From assembly GCA_902618195.1 (NCBI GenBank), contig CACMZO010000001.1, positions 114,025 through 178,024 of the forward strand: DNA of 64,000 nucleotides. The letters are read 5' to 3'. Position 1 is the stretch's first letter. Each line of letters opens with the position of its first letter. Made by a program: the position numbers and the translations under genes. The DNA is from an uncultured SAR116 cluster alpha proteobacterium (GTDB taxonomy: Bacteria; Pseudomonadota; Alphaproteobacteria; Puniceispirillales; Marisalimonadaceae). The notes under the pieces are model-generated. The model was not told the DNA's origin, did no database searches, and saw nothing but the letters and a program-made list of their open reading frames with translations. Below are positions 30,007 through 39,839 of the stretch, in pieces.

Positions 30007-30804
30007 ATGTATAAAGACTTCAAAGGCAATAAAGTTTATTTCTCAACTGGAGGAATAAATTTAGTAAATGATAGGGAAACATTATGTTTTGTTCATGGAG
30101 CTGGACAAAATCATTATTCGTTTACGCAACAAATTCGATATTTTGTCAGTCAAGGATATAACGTTGTAGCGCCTGATTTTCCTGGTCATGGTTTCTCAGA
30201 AGGCAATCAAACTACATCAATTGAAGAAGACATGTTATGGCTTGCCGAATTGTTAGCATCTCTTAAGATTGAAAAAGCTACTTTTATTGGTCATTCACAG
30301 GGATGTTTAACTATTCTTGAATTAGCAGAAAAAAAACCTGAACTTGTAAGAGGTTTAGTATTTGTAGCTGGAGCAATGTCAATTCCTGTAAATGATTTCT
30401 TAATTGATACTTCAATTGATAATCCTGAAAAGGCATATGATCTTATGGTTACTTGGGGGCAGGATAGTTATGGCTCTTTTTCTATATCGGATTGGCCGGG
30501 GCATAATCATTTAGCTGAAGGTAATGCAATTATGAAATTGAATGATTCTTCAGTATTAACGACGGATTTAAAATCATGTAATTTATATGAAAACGGTAAA
30601 CAAGCTGCTTCAAAAATAAAGATAAATTGTTTAGCTGTTTTAGCAAAATTTGATATGATGACACCTCTGAAAAAAGGTCTTCAAATGGTAGAAAATATTA
30701 AGCAGTGTGATTATAAAATTTTAGAATGTGGTCATTTTCTTCCGATTGAAAAACCTAAGGAGCTTAACGCTCTTATAAAAAATTATCTTAATACTTTGAA
30801 ATAA
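30007..30804 (+). CDS. Alpha/beta hydrolase
   Basis: FVHGAGQNHYSF; GHSQGCLTI nucleophile elbow; ECGHFLPIEKP catalytic His. Confidence 0.9.
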   Translation: MYKDFKGNKVYFSTGGINLVNDRETLCFVHGAGQNHYSFTQQIRYFVSQGYNVVAPDFPGHGFSEGNQTTSIEEDMLWLAELLASLKIEKATFIGHSQGCLTILELAEKKPELVRGLVFVAGAMSIPVNDFLIDTSIDNPEKAYDLMVTWGQDSYGSFSISDWPGHNHLAEGNAIMKLNDSSVLTTDLKSCNLYENGKQAASKIKINCLAVLAKFDMMTPLKKGLQMVENIKQCDYKILECGHFLPIEKPKELNALIKNYLNTLK

Positions 30805-32369
30805 TGAGTAAAAGTTTACATGAATTAAAATTAAATGATCATAAAAATTGGATTATTTCAGACTTAATATTGAAGCAAGCTAAAAAATTCCCAAAATTTA
30901 ATATTATTGAATTCATTGACAATGAAAAGTGGACTTATGAAGATATTTTGTCAAAAGGTCTTAAAGCCTCGTTTAGATTAAAAAAGAATGGTTTAACTAA
31001 TGGTGACGCAATAGTAGTTATGATTGATAACCCAAAGGTCTTTATTCCAATATGGATAGGAGCTTGTTTTCTGGGAATTACATTTGTTGCGCTTAACACA
31101 GCTTTAAGAGGAGATGTTTTAAAGCATCAAATTGAAATTTCCAAACCTAAATTAATTATAACAGAAAATATATATTTTAAGTACTTTAAAAAAATTAATT
31201 GGCTTAAAAAAAATTTAAATATTTTAAATCATGATAAATTTCTTTTATCAAAAGAATTATTAATTTCTGAAATTCATCAATCCAAGATGGAAAATATTTC
31301 TTGTATAATGTTTACAAGTGGAACTTCTGGCCCAGCAAAAGGTGTAATCATGCCAAATGCTCATTGTGTTTTATTTGCTATTGGAACTATTGAAAATTAT
31401 GTTTTGGATAAAAAAGATATTTTTTATATTTGTTTACCTTTATTTCATGCAAATGGATTATTTATGCAACTCCTAGCTTGCATAATAAATAGAACAAAGG
31501 CCGTAATAAGAGAAAAGTTTTCAGCTAGTAATTGGTTAAATGATATAATAAATTACAAAATAACTCATACGAATATGTTAGGTGCTGTTGCTGCTTTTGT
31601 AGTAGCGCAATCACCAACTAAATTTGATAAAAAACATAAGTTAAAAGTAATTGGTTCAGCTCCTTTGCCAAAAGAACCTGAAAATATCTTTAGAAAACGT
31701 TTTGGTGTTAAAGAAGTGTTACCTTTATATGGCATGACAGAAGTTAATATTCCTGTTTATGGAAAATTAGGAAAAAAGGGAAATGGTACGTGTGGAGAAG
31801 TATATTCCAAATATTTTGACGTGGAGGTACGAGATACAAACACAGATGAGAAATTAAAAAATGGTGCAGTTGGTGAAATAATGGTTAGACCTAAAATATC
31901 ATTTGGATTCATGCAAGGTTATTTAGGCATGCCAGATAAATCTTTTGAGGCTTACAGAAATTTCTGGTTTCATACTGGTGATGCAGGTTTTTTTAATAAA
32001 AAAAATCAATTAATATTTGTTGATAGAATTAAAGATTGTATAAGAAGAAGAGGTGAAAACATATCTTCTTATGAGGTTGAACAAGCTTTTTTAAAAATTC
32101 CTCAAATTGCAGAGGCAGCTGCATTCGCCGTACCTGCAAAAGATCATGGACAAGAAGATGAGGTTATGGTTGCTTTGATGATAATTAAAGGATCAAAAAT
32201 TGAATACTCTAAATGGATAAATAATGTAAGTGCAGATCTAGCTAAATTTGCAATACCGTTATATTTACGTGTTATGAAAAGTTTTCCAAAAACACAAACA
32301 GGTAAAATTATTAAACATGCATTAAGAACAGAGGGCATTACAAATGATACTTGGAAAAATAATCTTTAA
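30804..32369 (+). CDS. Acyl-CoA ligase (AMP-binding, CaiC/ATP-dependent acyl-CoA ligase type)
   Basis: IMFTSGTSGPAKGVIMPNAH; LYGMTEVNIPVYG; FWFHTGDAGFFNKKNQLIFVDRIKDCIRRRGENISSYEVE; TGKIIKHALR. Confidence 0.9.
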   Translation: MSKSLHELKLNDHKNWIISDLILKQAKKFPKFNIIEFIDNEKWTYEDILSKGLKASFRLKKNGLTNGDAIVVMIDNPKVFIPIWIGACFLGITFVALNTALRGDVLKHQIEISKPKLIITENIYFKYFKKINWLKKNLNILNHDKFLLSKELLISEIHQSKMENISCIMFTSGTSGPAKGVIMPNAHCVLFAIGTIENYVLDKKDIFYICLPLFHANGLFMQLLACIINRTKAVIREKFSASNWLNDIINYKITHTNMLGAVAAFVVAQSPTKFDKKHKLKVIGSAPLPKEPENIFRKRFGVKEVLPLYGMTEVNIPVYGKLGKKGNGTCGEVYSKYFDVEVRDTNTDEKLKNGAVGEIMVRPKISFGFMQGYLGMPDKSFEAYRNFWFHTGDAGFFNKKNQLIFVDRIKDCIRRRGENISSYEVEQAFLKIPQIAEAAAFAVPAKDHGQEDEVMVALMIIKGSKIEYSKWINNVSADLAKFAIPLYLRVMKSFPKTQTGKIIKHALRTEGITNDTWKNNL

Positions 32370-32399
32370 TTGCTACTCTTTAAATATGAGAGAGGTTTT

Positions 32400-33314
32400 A
32401 TGATTAATAACTTTACAGGGTGCTGGCCAGTTGCTCCAACACCATTTAAAGAGAATGAAGATCTAGATCTTGAGGGAATGAAAAGAGTTTTAGATTGCAT
32501 GATTGATCAAAAAGTAGATGGTATTTGTATTTTAGCAAATTATTCGGAACAATTTTTGTTATCTGATGATGAAAGAGAAATTTTAACAAAACTTTGTATT
32601 GAGCATGTTGCTGGGAAGATCCCAATAATCGTAACTATAAGCCATTTTTCTACTGATATTGCGTTTAAAAGAGCTAAGTTAGCAAAAGATGTTGGAGCAA
32701 ATATGGTCATGATGATGCCTCCATATCATGGTGCTTTATTAAAAGGAAATGCTAGCCAAACTTTCGATCAATTTAGTAAAGTGAGCGAAGCTGGAATAAC
32801 AATTATGGTTCAAGATGCCCCTTTATCTGGAGTTGATCTTTCAGTTGATCTTCTAGTAAAAATGGCAAAAGAAATAGAGTATGTTAAATGCTTTAAAATA
32901 GAATGTGCACAAGCAGCAAGTAAACTTAGGGCATTAATTGATAGAGGTGGAAGTGCTATAGAAGGTCCATTTGATGGTGAAGAAGGAATAACATTATTTG
33001 CAGATTTGGAAGCTGGTGCAAGAGGAAATATGAGTTCAGCTATGTTGCCTGATTTGATTGGACCTTTGGTTAAAAATTACATTAAAGGAAATAAAAAAGA
33101 AGCAGAGAATGAATATAATAGATTACTTCCACTTATAAATTACGAAAATAGACAATGTGGATTTAGAGCTACCAAAACAGTATTTAAAGAAGGTGGAGTA
33201 ATCAAATCAGATATTTGCCGTCATCCAATCCCAAATTTGGATGAAAATACAAAAAAAGGATTATTAGATTTAGCAAATGATTACGATTTAATTGCTATGA
33301 AATGGGGATTATAA
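32400..33314 (+). CDS. Dihydrodipicolinate synthase (DapA) family protein
   Basis: GCWPVAPTPFKENEDLDLEGMKRVLDCMIDQKVDGICILANYSE; Schiff-base lysine in YVKCFKIECA. ATG 32400 with SD AGAGG preferred over TTG at 32370. Confidence 0.87.
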   Translation: MINNFTGCWPVAPTPFKENEDLDLEGMKRVLDCMIDQKVDGICILANYSEQFLLSDDEREILTKLCIEHVAGKIPIIVTISHFSTDIAFKRAKLAKDVGANMVMMMPPYHGALLKGNASQTFDQFSKVSEAGITIMVQDAPLSGVDLSVDLLVKMAKEIEYVKCFKIECAQAASKLRALIDRGGSAIEGPFDGEEGITLFADLEAGARGNMSSAMLPDLIGPLVKNYIKGNKKEAENEYNRLLPLINYENRQCGFRATKTVFKEGGVIKSDICRHPIPNLDENTKKGLLDLANDYDLIAMKWGL

Positions 33315-33330
33315 TTATAAGGAGGCTTTT

Positions 33331-33831
33331 ATGCCATATTCATTAGATGAGTTAGCTAAAGATATTAAAGGTATTTTAAAAGATCACGGTATTCAAGAAG
33401 GTTCAGATAAAGTTTGTTATTATGTTCAAAAAGCATTAATGGATCAAAGTTTTATTCACAATAATTTAAAAGATAGAGATGACCAAAACCCGAGAGAAAT
33501 TCTTTACGAAGATCCTGAGCTTGGGTTCTGTGTTTGTGGTCATGTGTATAATCAAGAGGCTAATGGATCACCTCATGATCATGGATCAAGCTGGGCTATA
33601 TATGGTCAAGCTGCTGGAGAAACAGAAATGACAGAGTGGGAAATCGTTAAACAAGAAAATAATATTAAGCTAGTAAAAGAAATAAAAAAATATGTAATGA
33701 AACCAGGTGATGTTAAATTTTATAATATTGGTGATGTACATTCACCAACAAGAAAAGAGCCTGTAAGACTGCTTAGAATTGAAGGAAAAAATTTGGATAA
33801 TGTAGAAAGATCAAAAATTAAAGAACTTTAA
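33331..33831 (+). CDS. Cysteine dioxygenase / thiol dioxygenase-like cupin
   Basis: HxH...H triad H82-D-H84 (SPHDHGSSWAIYGQ) and H137 (GDVHSP) in a 166-aa cupin; AAGGAGG SD at 33319-33325. Confidence 0.65.
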   Translation: MPYSLDELAKDIKGILKDHGIQEGSDKVCYYVQKALMDQSFIHNNLKDRDDQNPREILYEDPELGFCVCGHVYNQEANGSPHDHGSSWAIYGQAAGETEMTEWEIVKQENNIKLVKEIKKYVMKPGDVKFYNIGDVHSPTRKEPVRLLRIEGKNLDNVERSKIKEL

Positions 33832-35374
33832 ATCTATTTATTTCTTCTTCGTCCATATGATTTAATAAGTCTTTTTCCCAACTTAAGTAAGCCAAGGCAT
33901 GAGATCTATTTCCAAGATGTCTTTTATAGGTATGATAAACAAAATCTATACAAAACTCTTTTTTCATAAAAGTTTCTTTTTTTGTACAAAACTTGGTTAG
34001 TTGTTTAAAACTTTGGTCAAACTTATAAAAATATATTGAAGTTTTAAATTTAGATGTAATATCTTTATAAATCAGTTCTGCTTTTGATAAATCATTATAA
34101 ATTATTAAAAAATCTTTGTTTCTATTAAAGTTATGAAATCTTAAGTTTGCTCTATTTATCCACTTAGATCTTTTTATATGAGTTTTTTTAAATTCATGAC
34201 TTGTTCTAATATCTAACAAATTTAATTTTAAAAAATCAGTTAAATTATCATTTTCAACAATTTTTGATTTTGGAATTATAAATTTTTTTTTCTGATCAAA
34301 AAAATTTTTTAAATAATTGATATCATCATCAAAAATATAAACATCAAAACCCATTTGTTTTAACCAAGAGGCTGTTAATGAAGCACGTAAGAGTTCTCCA
34401 TCATCTATCAAAACAATTTTACTATTTAAAACTCCAACAAAACTGTCAGTAGCTTGTATTAATTGTCCACCAGGTGCATTCTTTAAATACATTTTATTTT
34501 TTAAAAAATTTTGATTGGCAGTTATATTAAATATAAAAGTATTCTTTGTTTTTTCTTCAAGGAAAGAATTTAGTGTTCTAAGATTAATTTTTTTTAAATT
34601 AAATTTATTAATAATTTTATTTGCTGAATTTTGATACTTACTTTTTTGAGATTCAATTTTATCTACGTTTAATGCTTCTGTTTTATTATTTTCAAGTTTG
34701 TATCCAGATAACATCCAACCTTGAGTTCCATTCTCAAGAGCCCTAACTTTATTTTTAATGCCAAAGTTGATTAAATTTTGCGCTCCTATTATTGAACGAG
34801 TTCTACCAGCACAATTGATAATTATTTCAGTTTTATCATTAATTTTATTTTGAATTCTTAAGGGTATTTCCATATTAGGACAACATATACCTGTTGGGAT
34901 ATTCATTTTTTTAAATTCTTCAAGAGGTCTTCCGTCAATAATAATAATATTATCTTTTTTGTTTATTTTTTTTCTCAGTTCTGAAGGTTTAATATGAGGT
35001 GTATTTTTTTTTAACTCTACTAATTCACCAAAGGCTTTGCTTGGAACATGTATTCCTTTAAATAAAAAAAATCCAGCTTTTTTCCAGCCAAAAACTCCAT
35101 TTTTCAGAATTTGAATATTTCTATATCCAAGATTGGATGTAATGTCTTCAACTATTTCAGACAAACCGTCATTGTGATCCATTAAAATTATTAACGTTTC
35201 TTTACTTGGTACAAGATCAATAATTCTGCTTTCAAAAATACTATATGGAATTGAAATTGAGAAAAAAGGATGTCCATCTGTATGTTGTCCAATTTCTCTT
35301 ATATCAACTAAAGAGAATTCTGCTGTACTTGCATATAACTTTTTAACGTCTTTTGCTTTAATATATTTTTTCAC
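33818..35374 (-). CDS. Multi-domain rhodanese-like protein (apparently four repeats)
   Basis: Rhodanese-type strands/loops repeat at approximately 125-aa spacing; CAGRTRS active-site loop in the second domain; DGRPLEEF, NGTQGWMLSGY, NGVFGWKKAG motifs. Confidence 0.8.
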   Translation of the reverse strand: MKKYIKAKDVKKLYASTAEFSLVDIREIGQHTDGHPFFSISIPYSIFESRIIDLVPSKETLIILMDHNDGLSEIVEDITSNLGYRNIQILKNGVFGWKKAGFFLFKGIHVPSKAFGELVELKKNTPHIKPSELRKKINKKDNIIIIDGRPLEEFKKMNIPTGICCPNMEIPLRIQNKINDKTEIIINCAGRTRSIIGAQNLINFGIKNKVRALENGTQGWMLSGYKLENNKTEALNVDKIESQKSKYQNSANKIINKFNLKKINLRTLNSFLEEKTKNTFIFNITANQNFLKNKMYLKNAPGGQLIQATDSFVGVLNSKIVLIDDGELLRASLTASWLKQMGFDVYIFDDDINYLKNFFDQKKKFIIPKSKIVENDNLTDFLKLNLLDIRTSHEFKKTHIKRSKWINRANLRFHNFNRNKDFLIIYNDLSKAELIYKDITSKFKTSIYFYKFDQSFKQLTKFCTKKETFMKKEFCIDFVYHTYKRHLGNRSHALAYLSWEKDLLNHMDEEEINRFKVL

Positions 35375-35417
35375 TATACTTAATATAATCTAAATTTTTA
35401 CTATATTAGAGGATAAA

Positions 35418-37070
35418 ATGAATCAGTACAATGTTGGTGATTTAATATCAGATTTTTTATTTGAAAATGATTTAAAGACAGTTTTTGGTGTCGTTTCAGT
35501 CCATAACATTCCCATTTTAGATGCTATTGCAAAAAGGAATTTAATTAAATTTATACCAGCCAGAGGTGAAATGGGAGCAGGTCATATGGCAGATGGTTTT
35601 GCAAGATCTTCTGACAAAGTAGGAGTTGTTATTACAAGTACTGGTCCTGGTGCAGCAAATGTTGTTGGGTCTTTAGTTGAAGCAAGATTTGCTGGAACAC
35701 CATTACTTCATATAACTGGGCAAACTGCTACCGAAAATTTGGATAAGAATCAAGGCACAGTTCATGATGTTCCAAATCAACTTGATATGATGAAATCTGT
35801 CTCAAAAAATGCTTATAGAATATCATCGTCTAAAAACGTTCTAGAGGTATTAGAAAAAGCTTTAGAGGAGGCTATGACACCACCAACAGGCCCAGTATCA
35901 ATTGAAGTTCCAATAGATATTCAACGTACAGTTATTAATAGGAAAGACATATTTAATAAAGTGATTATTAAAAGTAAAAACATCCCTTTAGGAAATTTGA
36001 ATTCATTAGATCTCATTGAACAAGAAATTAGAAAATCAAAAAGAAAAATATTATGGATTGGTAATGGTGGAAAAAAACTTACTTCTGAAGTTGAAAAGTT
36101 TATTGATTTGGGTTTTGCGGTCATAACAAGTACTCAAGGGAGAGGCGTTATAGATGAAAACCATGAGATGTGTTTAGGTTCTTTCAATGCAATTCCAAAA
36201 GTTGAAAAATTTTATTCTTCTCTAGATTTAATAATTGTTGTTGGAAGTAGGTTAAGAGGACATGAAACAAAAGATATGTCATTAAGACTACCAGATAACC
36301 TTATACAAATTGATATAGACCCAAATGCAGAAAATAGAACTTATCCATCAAAAATATTTCATTTAGGCGACGGAAAAAAAGTTTTAGAAAATCTATATTA
36401 TAGATTGGATGACTTAAAATATATAGATGAAAATTGGATACAAGAAGTGAAATCTCTAAAAGAAGAAATTAAAAAAGATTATAAAAAATTTCTTAAAATT
36501 TATGGAGAATTCCCTGAAATAATAGAGAGAAATATACCTAAAAACGCTAGATGGGTCAGGGATGTAACCATTTCAAACAGTACTTGGGGAAATAGGTTAA
36601 TGCCAGTACAAAAATGGTATCAAAACATTTATCCAGTTGGAGCAGGGATAGGCCCTGGGATGTCCCTTGGAATTGGTGCTTCTGTAGCGACAGAAGAAAA
36701 AGTAAAATCAATTGCTATGTGTGGTGATGGCGGGTTTATGTTAAACGTTTCTGAATTATGGACAGCAGTTGAAATCAACAGCAATATAATTTTTATGGTA
36801 ATGAATGATAAAGGTTATGGAGTTATAAAACATATTCAGGATAGTCTATATCAAGGAAGAAGAAATTTTGCAGACTTGCAAGTTCCAAATTTCAAAGAGC
36901 TTGCAGACACTGTTAAGATGAAATATTTAATTGTAAAGTCTTCAAGTGAATTTGAAAATATTTTAAAAAAAGCATTTAATTTATCTGGCCCTGTTTTATT
37001 GGAAATTGATATAAATAGTATTGGTGAATTACCAAGATATTTTATACCACCACCTTTTACAGAAAAGTGA
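35418..37070 (+). CDS. Thiamine diphosphate-dependent enzyme (acetolactate synthase/decarboxylase-like)
   Basis: ARGEMGAGHMADGFAR with catalytic Glu; GDGGFMLNVSELWTAVEINSNIIFMVMNDKGYG ThDP motif. Confidence 0.9.
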   Translation: MNQYNVGDLISDFLFENDLKTVFGVVSVHNIPILDAIAKRNLIKFIPARGEMGAGHMADGFARSSDKVGVVITSTGPGAANVVGSLVEARFAGTPLLHITGQTATENLDKNQGTVHDVPNQLDMMKSVSKNAYRISSSKNVLEVLEKALEEAMTPPTGPVSIEVPIDIQRTVINRKDIFNKVIIKSKNIPLGNLNSLDLIEQEIRKSKRKILWIGNGGKKLTSEVEKFIDLGFAVITSTQGRGVIDENHEMCLGSFNAIPKVEKFYSSLDLIIVVGSRLRGHETKDMSLRLPDNLIQIDIDPNAENRTYPSKIFHLGDGKKVLENLYYRLDDLKYIDENWIQEVKSLKEEIKKDYKKFLKIYGEFPEIIERNIPKNARWVRDVTISNSTWGNRLMPVQKWYQNIYPVGAGIGPGMSLGIGASVATEEKVKSIAMCGDGGFMLNVSELWTAVEINSNIIFMVMNDKGYGVIKHIQDSLYQGRRNFADLQVPNFKELADTVKMKYLIVKSSSEFENILKKAFNLSGPVLLEIDINSIGELPRYFIPPPFTEK

Positions 37071-37077
37071 ATTTTAG

Positions 37078-37830
37078 ATGGAATTTCTTTTCATTACTTT
37101 TCCGGAAGAGTTGTCAAACTTTGGTATAATTTTTCTGATATTTTCAAGCATGTTTACCTCATTTATATCAACTGCTTTTGGAATAGGTGGTGGAGCAGTG
37201 TTTTTAGGTTTGTCAGCCATTTATCTTAATCCAATAGCATTACTACCTGTGCATGGTTCAGTCCAAATAGGGTCTAATTTTGGAAGAATGTTGGTAATGC
37301 TAAAAAGTGTTTATAAAAGTCCTATTATACCTTTTTTGATAGGAAGTTTTATAGGAAGTAGTTTTGGCGGTTTAATGTTTGTACAATTTCCTTCTTGGAT
37401 AATTCAAGTTGTTGTAGGTTCTTTTATTTTGTGGACAGTTTACGGAAAGATTCCTTCAATAAAATCAAAATATATGGTTTTTGGAGGAATTTTTTCAAGT
37501 TTTTTAACAATGTTTTTTGGAGCTACAGGACCATTTATTGCGGGCATGGTTAAGACTATGAAATTAGATCCTTTAAGTCATACAGCCACGCATTCAGCTT
37601 TGATGACAATTCAACACGCAATCAAGGTTTTTATATTTGGGTTTATGGGTTTTAACTTTTCTGAATATGTAGATTTAATTTTTATAATGATAATGACAGG
37701 TTTTATAGGTACTTTATTGGGCAAAAATATTTTAATAAATTATGGGCAAAAATATTTCAAAATTTTTCTTAATTCAATTTTGACTTTTATTTCCATATAT
37801 TTAATTGTAAATGGATTTATAAACTATTAA
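37078..37830 (+). CDS. Sulfite exporter TauE/SafE family protein
   Basis: GIGGGAVFLGLSAIYLNPIALLPVHGSVQIGSNFGRM; several TM segments, 250 aa. Confidence 0.85.
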   Translation: MEFLFITFPEELSNFGIIFLIFSSMFTSFISTAFGIGGGAVFLGLSAIYLNPIALLPVHGSVQIGSNFGRMLVMLKSVYKSPIIPFLIGSFIGSSFGGLMFVQFPSWIIQVVVGSFILWTVYGKIPSIKSKYMVFGGIFSSFLTMFFGATGPFIAGMVKTMKLDPLSHTATHSALMTIQHAIKVFIFGFMGFNFSEYVDLIFIMIMTGFIGTLLGKNILINYGQKYFKIFLNSILTFISIYLIVNGFINY

Positions 37831-37831
37831 A

Positions 37832-39313
37832 TTATTTTCTTTTTGTGATAAGTGAATAAATATACGGTCCGCATAAACCTAAAAAAGCAAATATCAAGAA
37901 CATAAGGGCTAGTGGTTGAGTAAAAATCATCCACCAAGCACCATCAAACATTTTTAAAGAATGTTGTAAATTCGTTTCTACCATTTCACCAAGAATTAAA
38001 CCTACTGCAATTGGTGCTACGGAAAAACCATGTCTACGTGCAAAGAAACCAATTACACCAAATATTAATGCAAGCCAAACATCTAAAAGTTGACCTTGAA
38101 ATGCGTATGCACCAATAACTGAAAGCCCGAAAACAATTGGCCACAAAATAGCTGTAGGGACTAACGAAACTCTGGCAAAAAACTTTGCAGCATATAGGCC
38201 CATTAACATAAACATAATATTAGCAAAAAACATTGAACCAAAAATTTGATAAACCTTTTCAACTTGTTCTGTAAAAAGATAAACACCAGGCCTTAAGCCG
38301 TGCACCATTAATCCAACTAAAATAATAGCTGTTGTACCACTACCAGGAATACCAAGCACCATAGTTGGTACCATCGCCCCGCCAGTTGCAGAATTATTTG
38401 CAGCTTCAGCACCAGCTATGCCTTCAATAGAACCTTTACCAAATTCTTCTTTATTTTTCGACCATCTTCTTGCTTCAGAGTATCCGATCATTGATGCAAC
38501 AGTAGCACCTTCTGCTGGTAAAACACCTATAAAAGTCCCAATTCCGCAGGATCTCAAAATAGTTTTCCAAATTTTCTTATAATCCTCTTTTGTTGGTAGT
38601 TTTACAGCTTTCATGCTAACAGTATTTACAATTTTGTTGACGGTTTTGGATTGTACTAAAAGCTCGGAAATAGCAAAAAGCCCAATAAAGATTGGAACAA
38701 AATGAATTCCTTCATATAGTTCGTAATTACCAAACATAAATCGTTCAATTCCGGTTACTCTTTCTGCTCCGATTGTTGATAACCAAACTCCAAAAATTCC
38801 ACCTATTAAATTTTTTACAGCCCCACCAGCGCTAATACTAGCAAGCATTGATAAGCCAAACACTGTTAATGCAAAATATTCGGGTGAACGAAATTCATAC
38901 GCTACTCTGGCTAACAATGGTGCTGCAAAACATAAAATTATTACAGAAAACACACCACCTACAGTACTTGAAATCACGGCAACTCCTAATGCTCTTCCAG
39001 CTTCACCTTTTTGAGCAAGAGGGTAACCATCAAATGTTGTTGCAGCTGCAGCTGAAGTTCCAGGTGTATTAATTAAAATAGCAGTTATAGATCCAGCAAA
39101 AGTTGCTGAAACATAAATTGTCGCAAGGACTGCAATAGCGTGAACCGGATCCATAGTTAGAGTAAAAGGTAATAAAAGTGCAGCTCCAGTAGTTGCACCT
39201 AAACCTGGTAATACTCCTATTACAACGCCTAAAATAGTTGTAACAAAAATTAAAAATAGTAAATATGGATCAGTTGCAACTGAAAGCATTGCCATTAATC
39301 CTTGTTCAAACAT
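37832..39313 (-). CDS. tctA: Tripartite tricarboxylate transporter large permease
   Basis: GVLPGLGATTGAALLLPFT; AILINTPGTSAAAATTFDGYPLAQKGEAGRALG; GIPGSGTTAIILVGLMVHGLRPG. Confidence 0.95.
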   Translation of the reverse strand: MFEQGLMAMLSVATDPYLLFLIFVTTILGVVIGVLPGLGATTGAALLLPFTLTMDPVHAIAVLATIYVSATFAGSITAILINTPGTSAAAATTFDGYPLAQKGEAGRALGVAVISSTVGGVFSVIILCFAAPLLARVAYEFRSPEYFALTVFGLSMLASISAGGAVKNLIGGIFGVWLSTIGAERVTGIERFMFGNYELYEGIHFVPIFIGLFAISELLVQSKTVNKIVNTVSMKAVKLPTKEDYKKIWKTILRSCGIGTFIGVLPAEGATVASMIGYSEARRWSKNKEEFGKGSIEGIAGAEAANNSATGGAMVPTMVLGIPGSGTTAIILVGLMVHGLRPGVYLFTEQVEKVYQIFGSMFFANIMFMLMGLYAAKFFARVSLVPTAILWPIVFGLSVIGAYAFQGQLLDVWLALIFGVIGFFARRHGFSVAPIAVGLILGEMVETNLQHSLKMFDGAWWMIFTQPLALMFLIFAFLGLCGPYIYSLITKRK

Positions 39314-39324
39314 AATTTAATACT

Positions 39325-39786
39325 CTATCCATAATACAAATCCATCAATATTCCTCGTGGAAATCTAATTTTTAAAACAAAATCAAACAATAAAAAAATT
39401 AATAAAGGGGTCAAAGTTGCTGTTAAAAAAGAGAGCCAAATTCTCTTTTCACCCCATAATAATCCCATCAATAACATAACTACAAAAATTCCAATAAACA
39501 TATCAGTATAAACTGTTAGTAAATAAAATATTAAAAATAAGCCCATACTACCCCAAGTAGGAAATTTTTCTAATTTAATGGGCTCTGGATTATTAGTTTT
39601 ATATTGAAAAGTAAGTACAGATATTAAAACAAGATTTAAAACCATCAAAAAAATTGGAAAAGATCTAGCTTGCATACTATCACCAACTATCATTTCAGGT
39701 GAGGTATCTAATTGTAAAGATATTCCAATTACAATAATTGAAAAAATTGTAAGGAATAATGGAACTGTATAAAATTTATTAGACAT
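39325..39786 (-). CDS. tctB: Tripartite tricarboxylate transporter small permease
   Basis: 153 aa, 4 TM segments, located between TctA and TctC genes. Confidence 0.88.
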   Translation of the reverse strand: MSNKFYTVPLFLTIFSIIVIGISLQLDTSPEMIVGDSMQARSFPIFLMVLNLVLISVLTFQYKTNNPEPIKLEKFPTWGSMGLFLIFYLLTVYTDMFIGIFVVMLLMGLLWGEKRIWLSFLTATLTPLLIFLLFDFVLKIRFPRGILMDLYYG

Positions 39787-39798
39787 AATGTTTTTGAT

Positions 39799-39830
39799 TT
39801 AATGCCCTCTTAAATTAAAGAGGGCATTAA
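39799..39830 (-). promoter_or_regulatory. Intercistronic stem-loop between tctC and tctB
   Basis: TTAATGCCCTCTT-(6 nt)-AAGAGGGCATTAA, 13-bp perfect stem; no strong T tract on the transcribed strand. Confidence 0.8.
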
Positions 39831-39839
39831 TACAAATGT

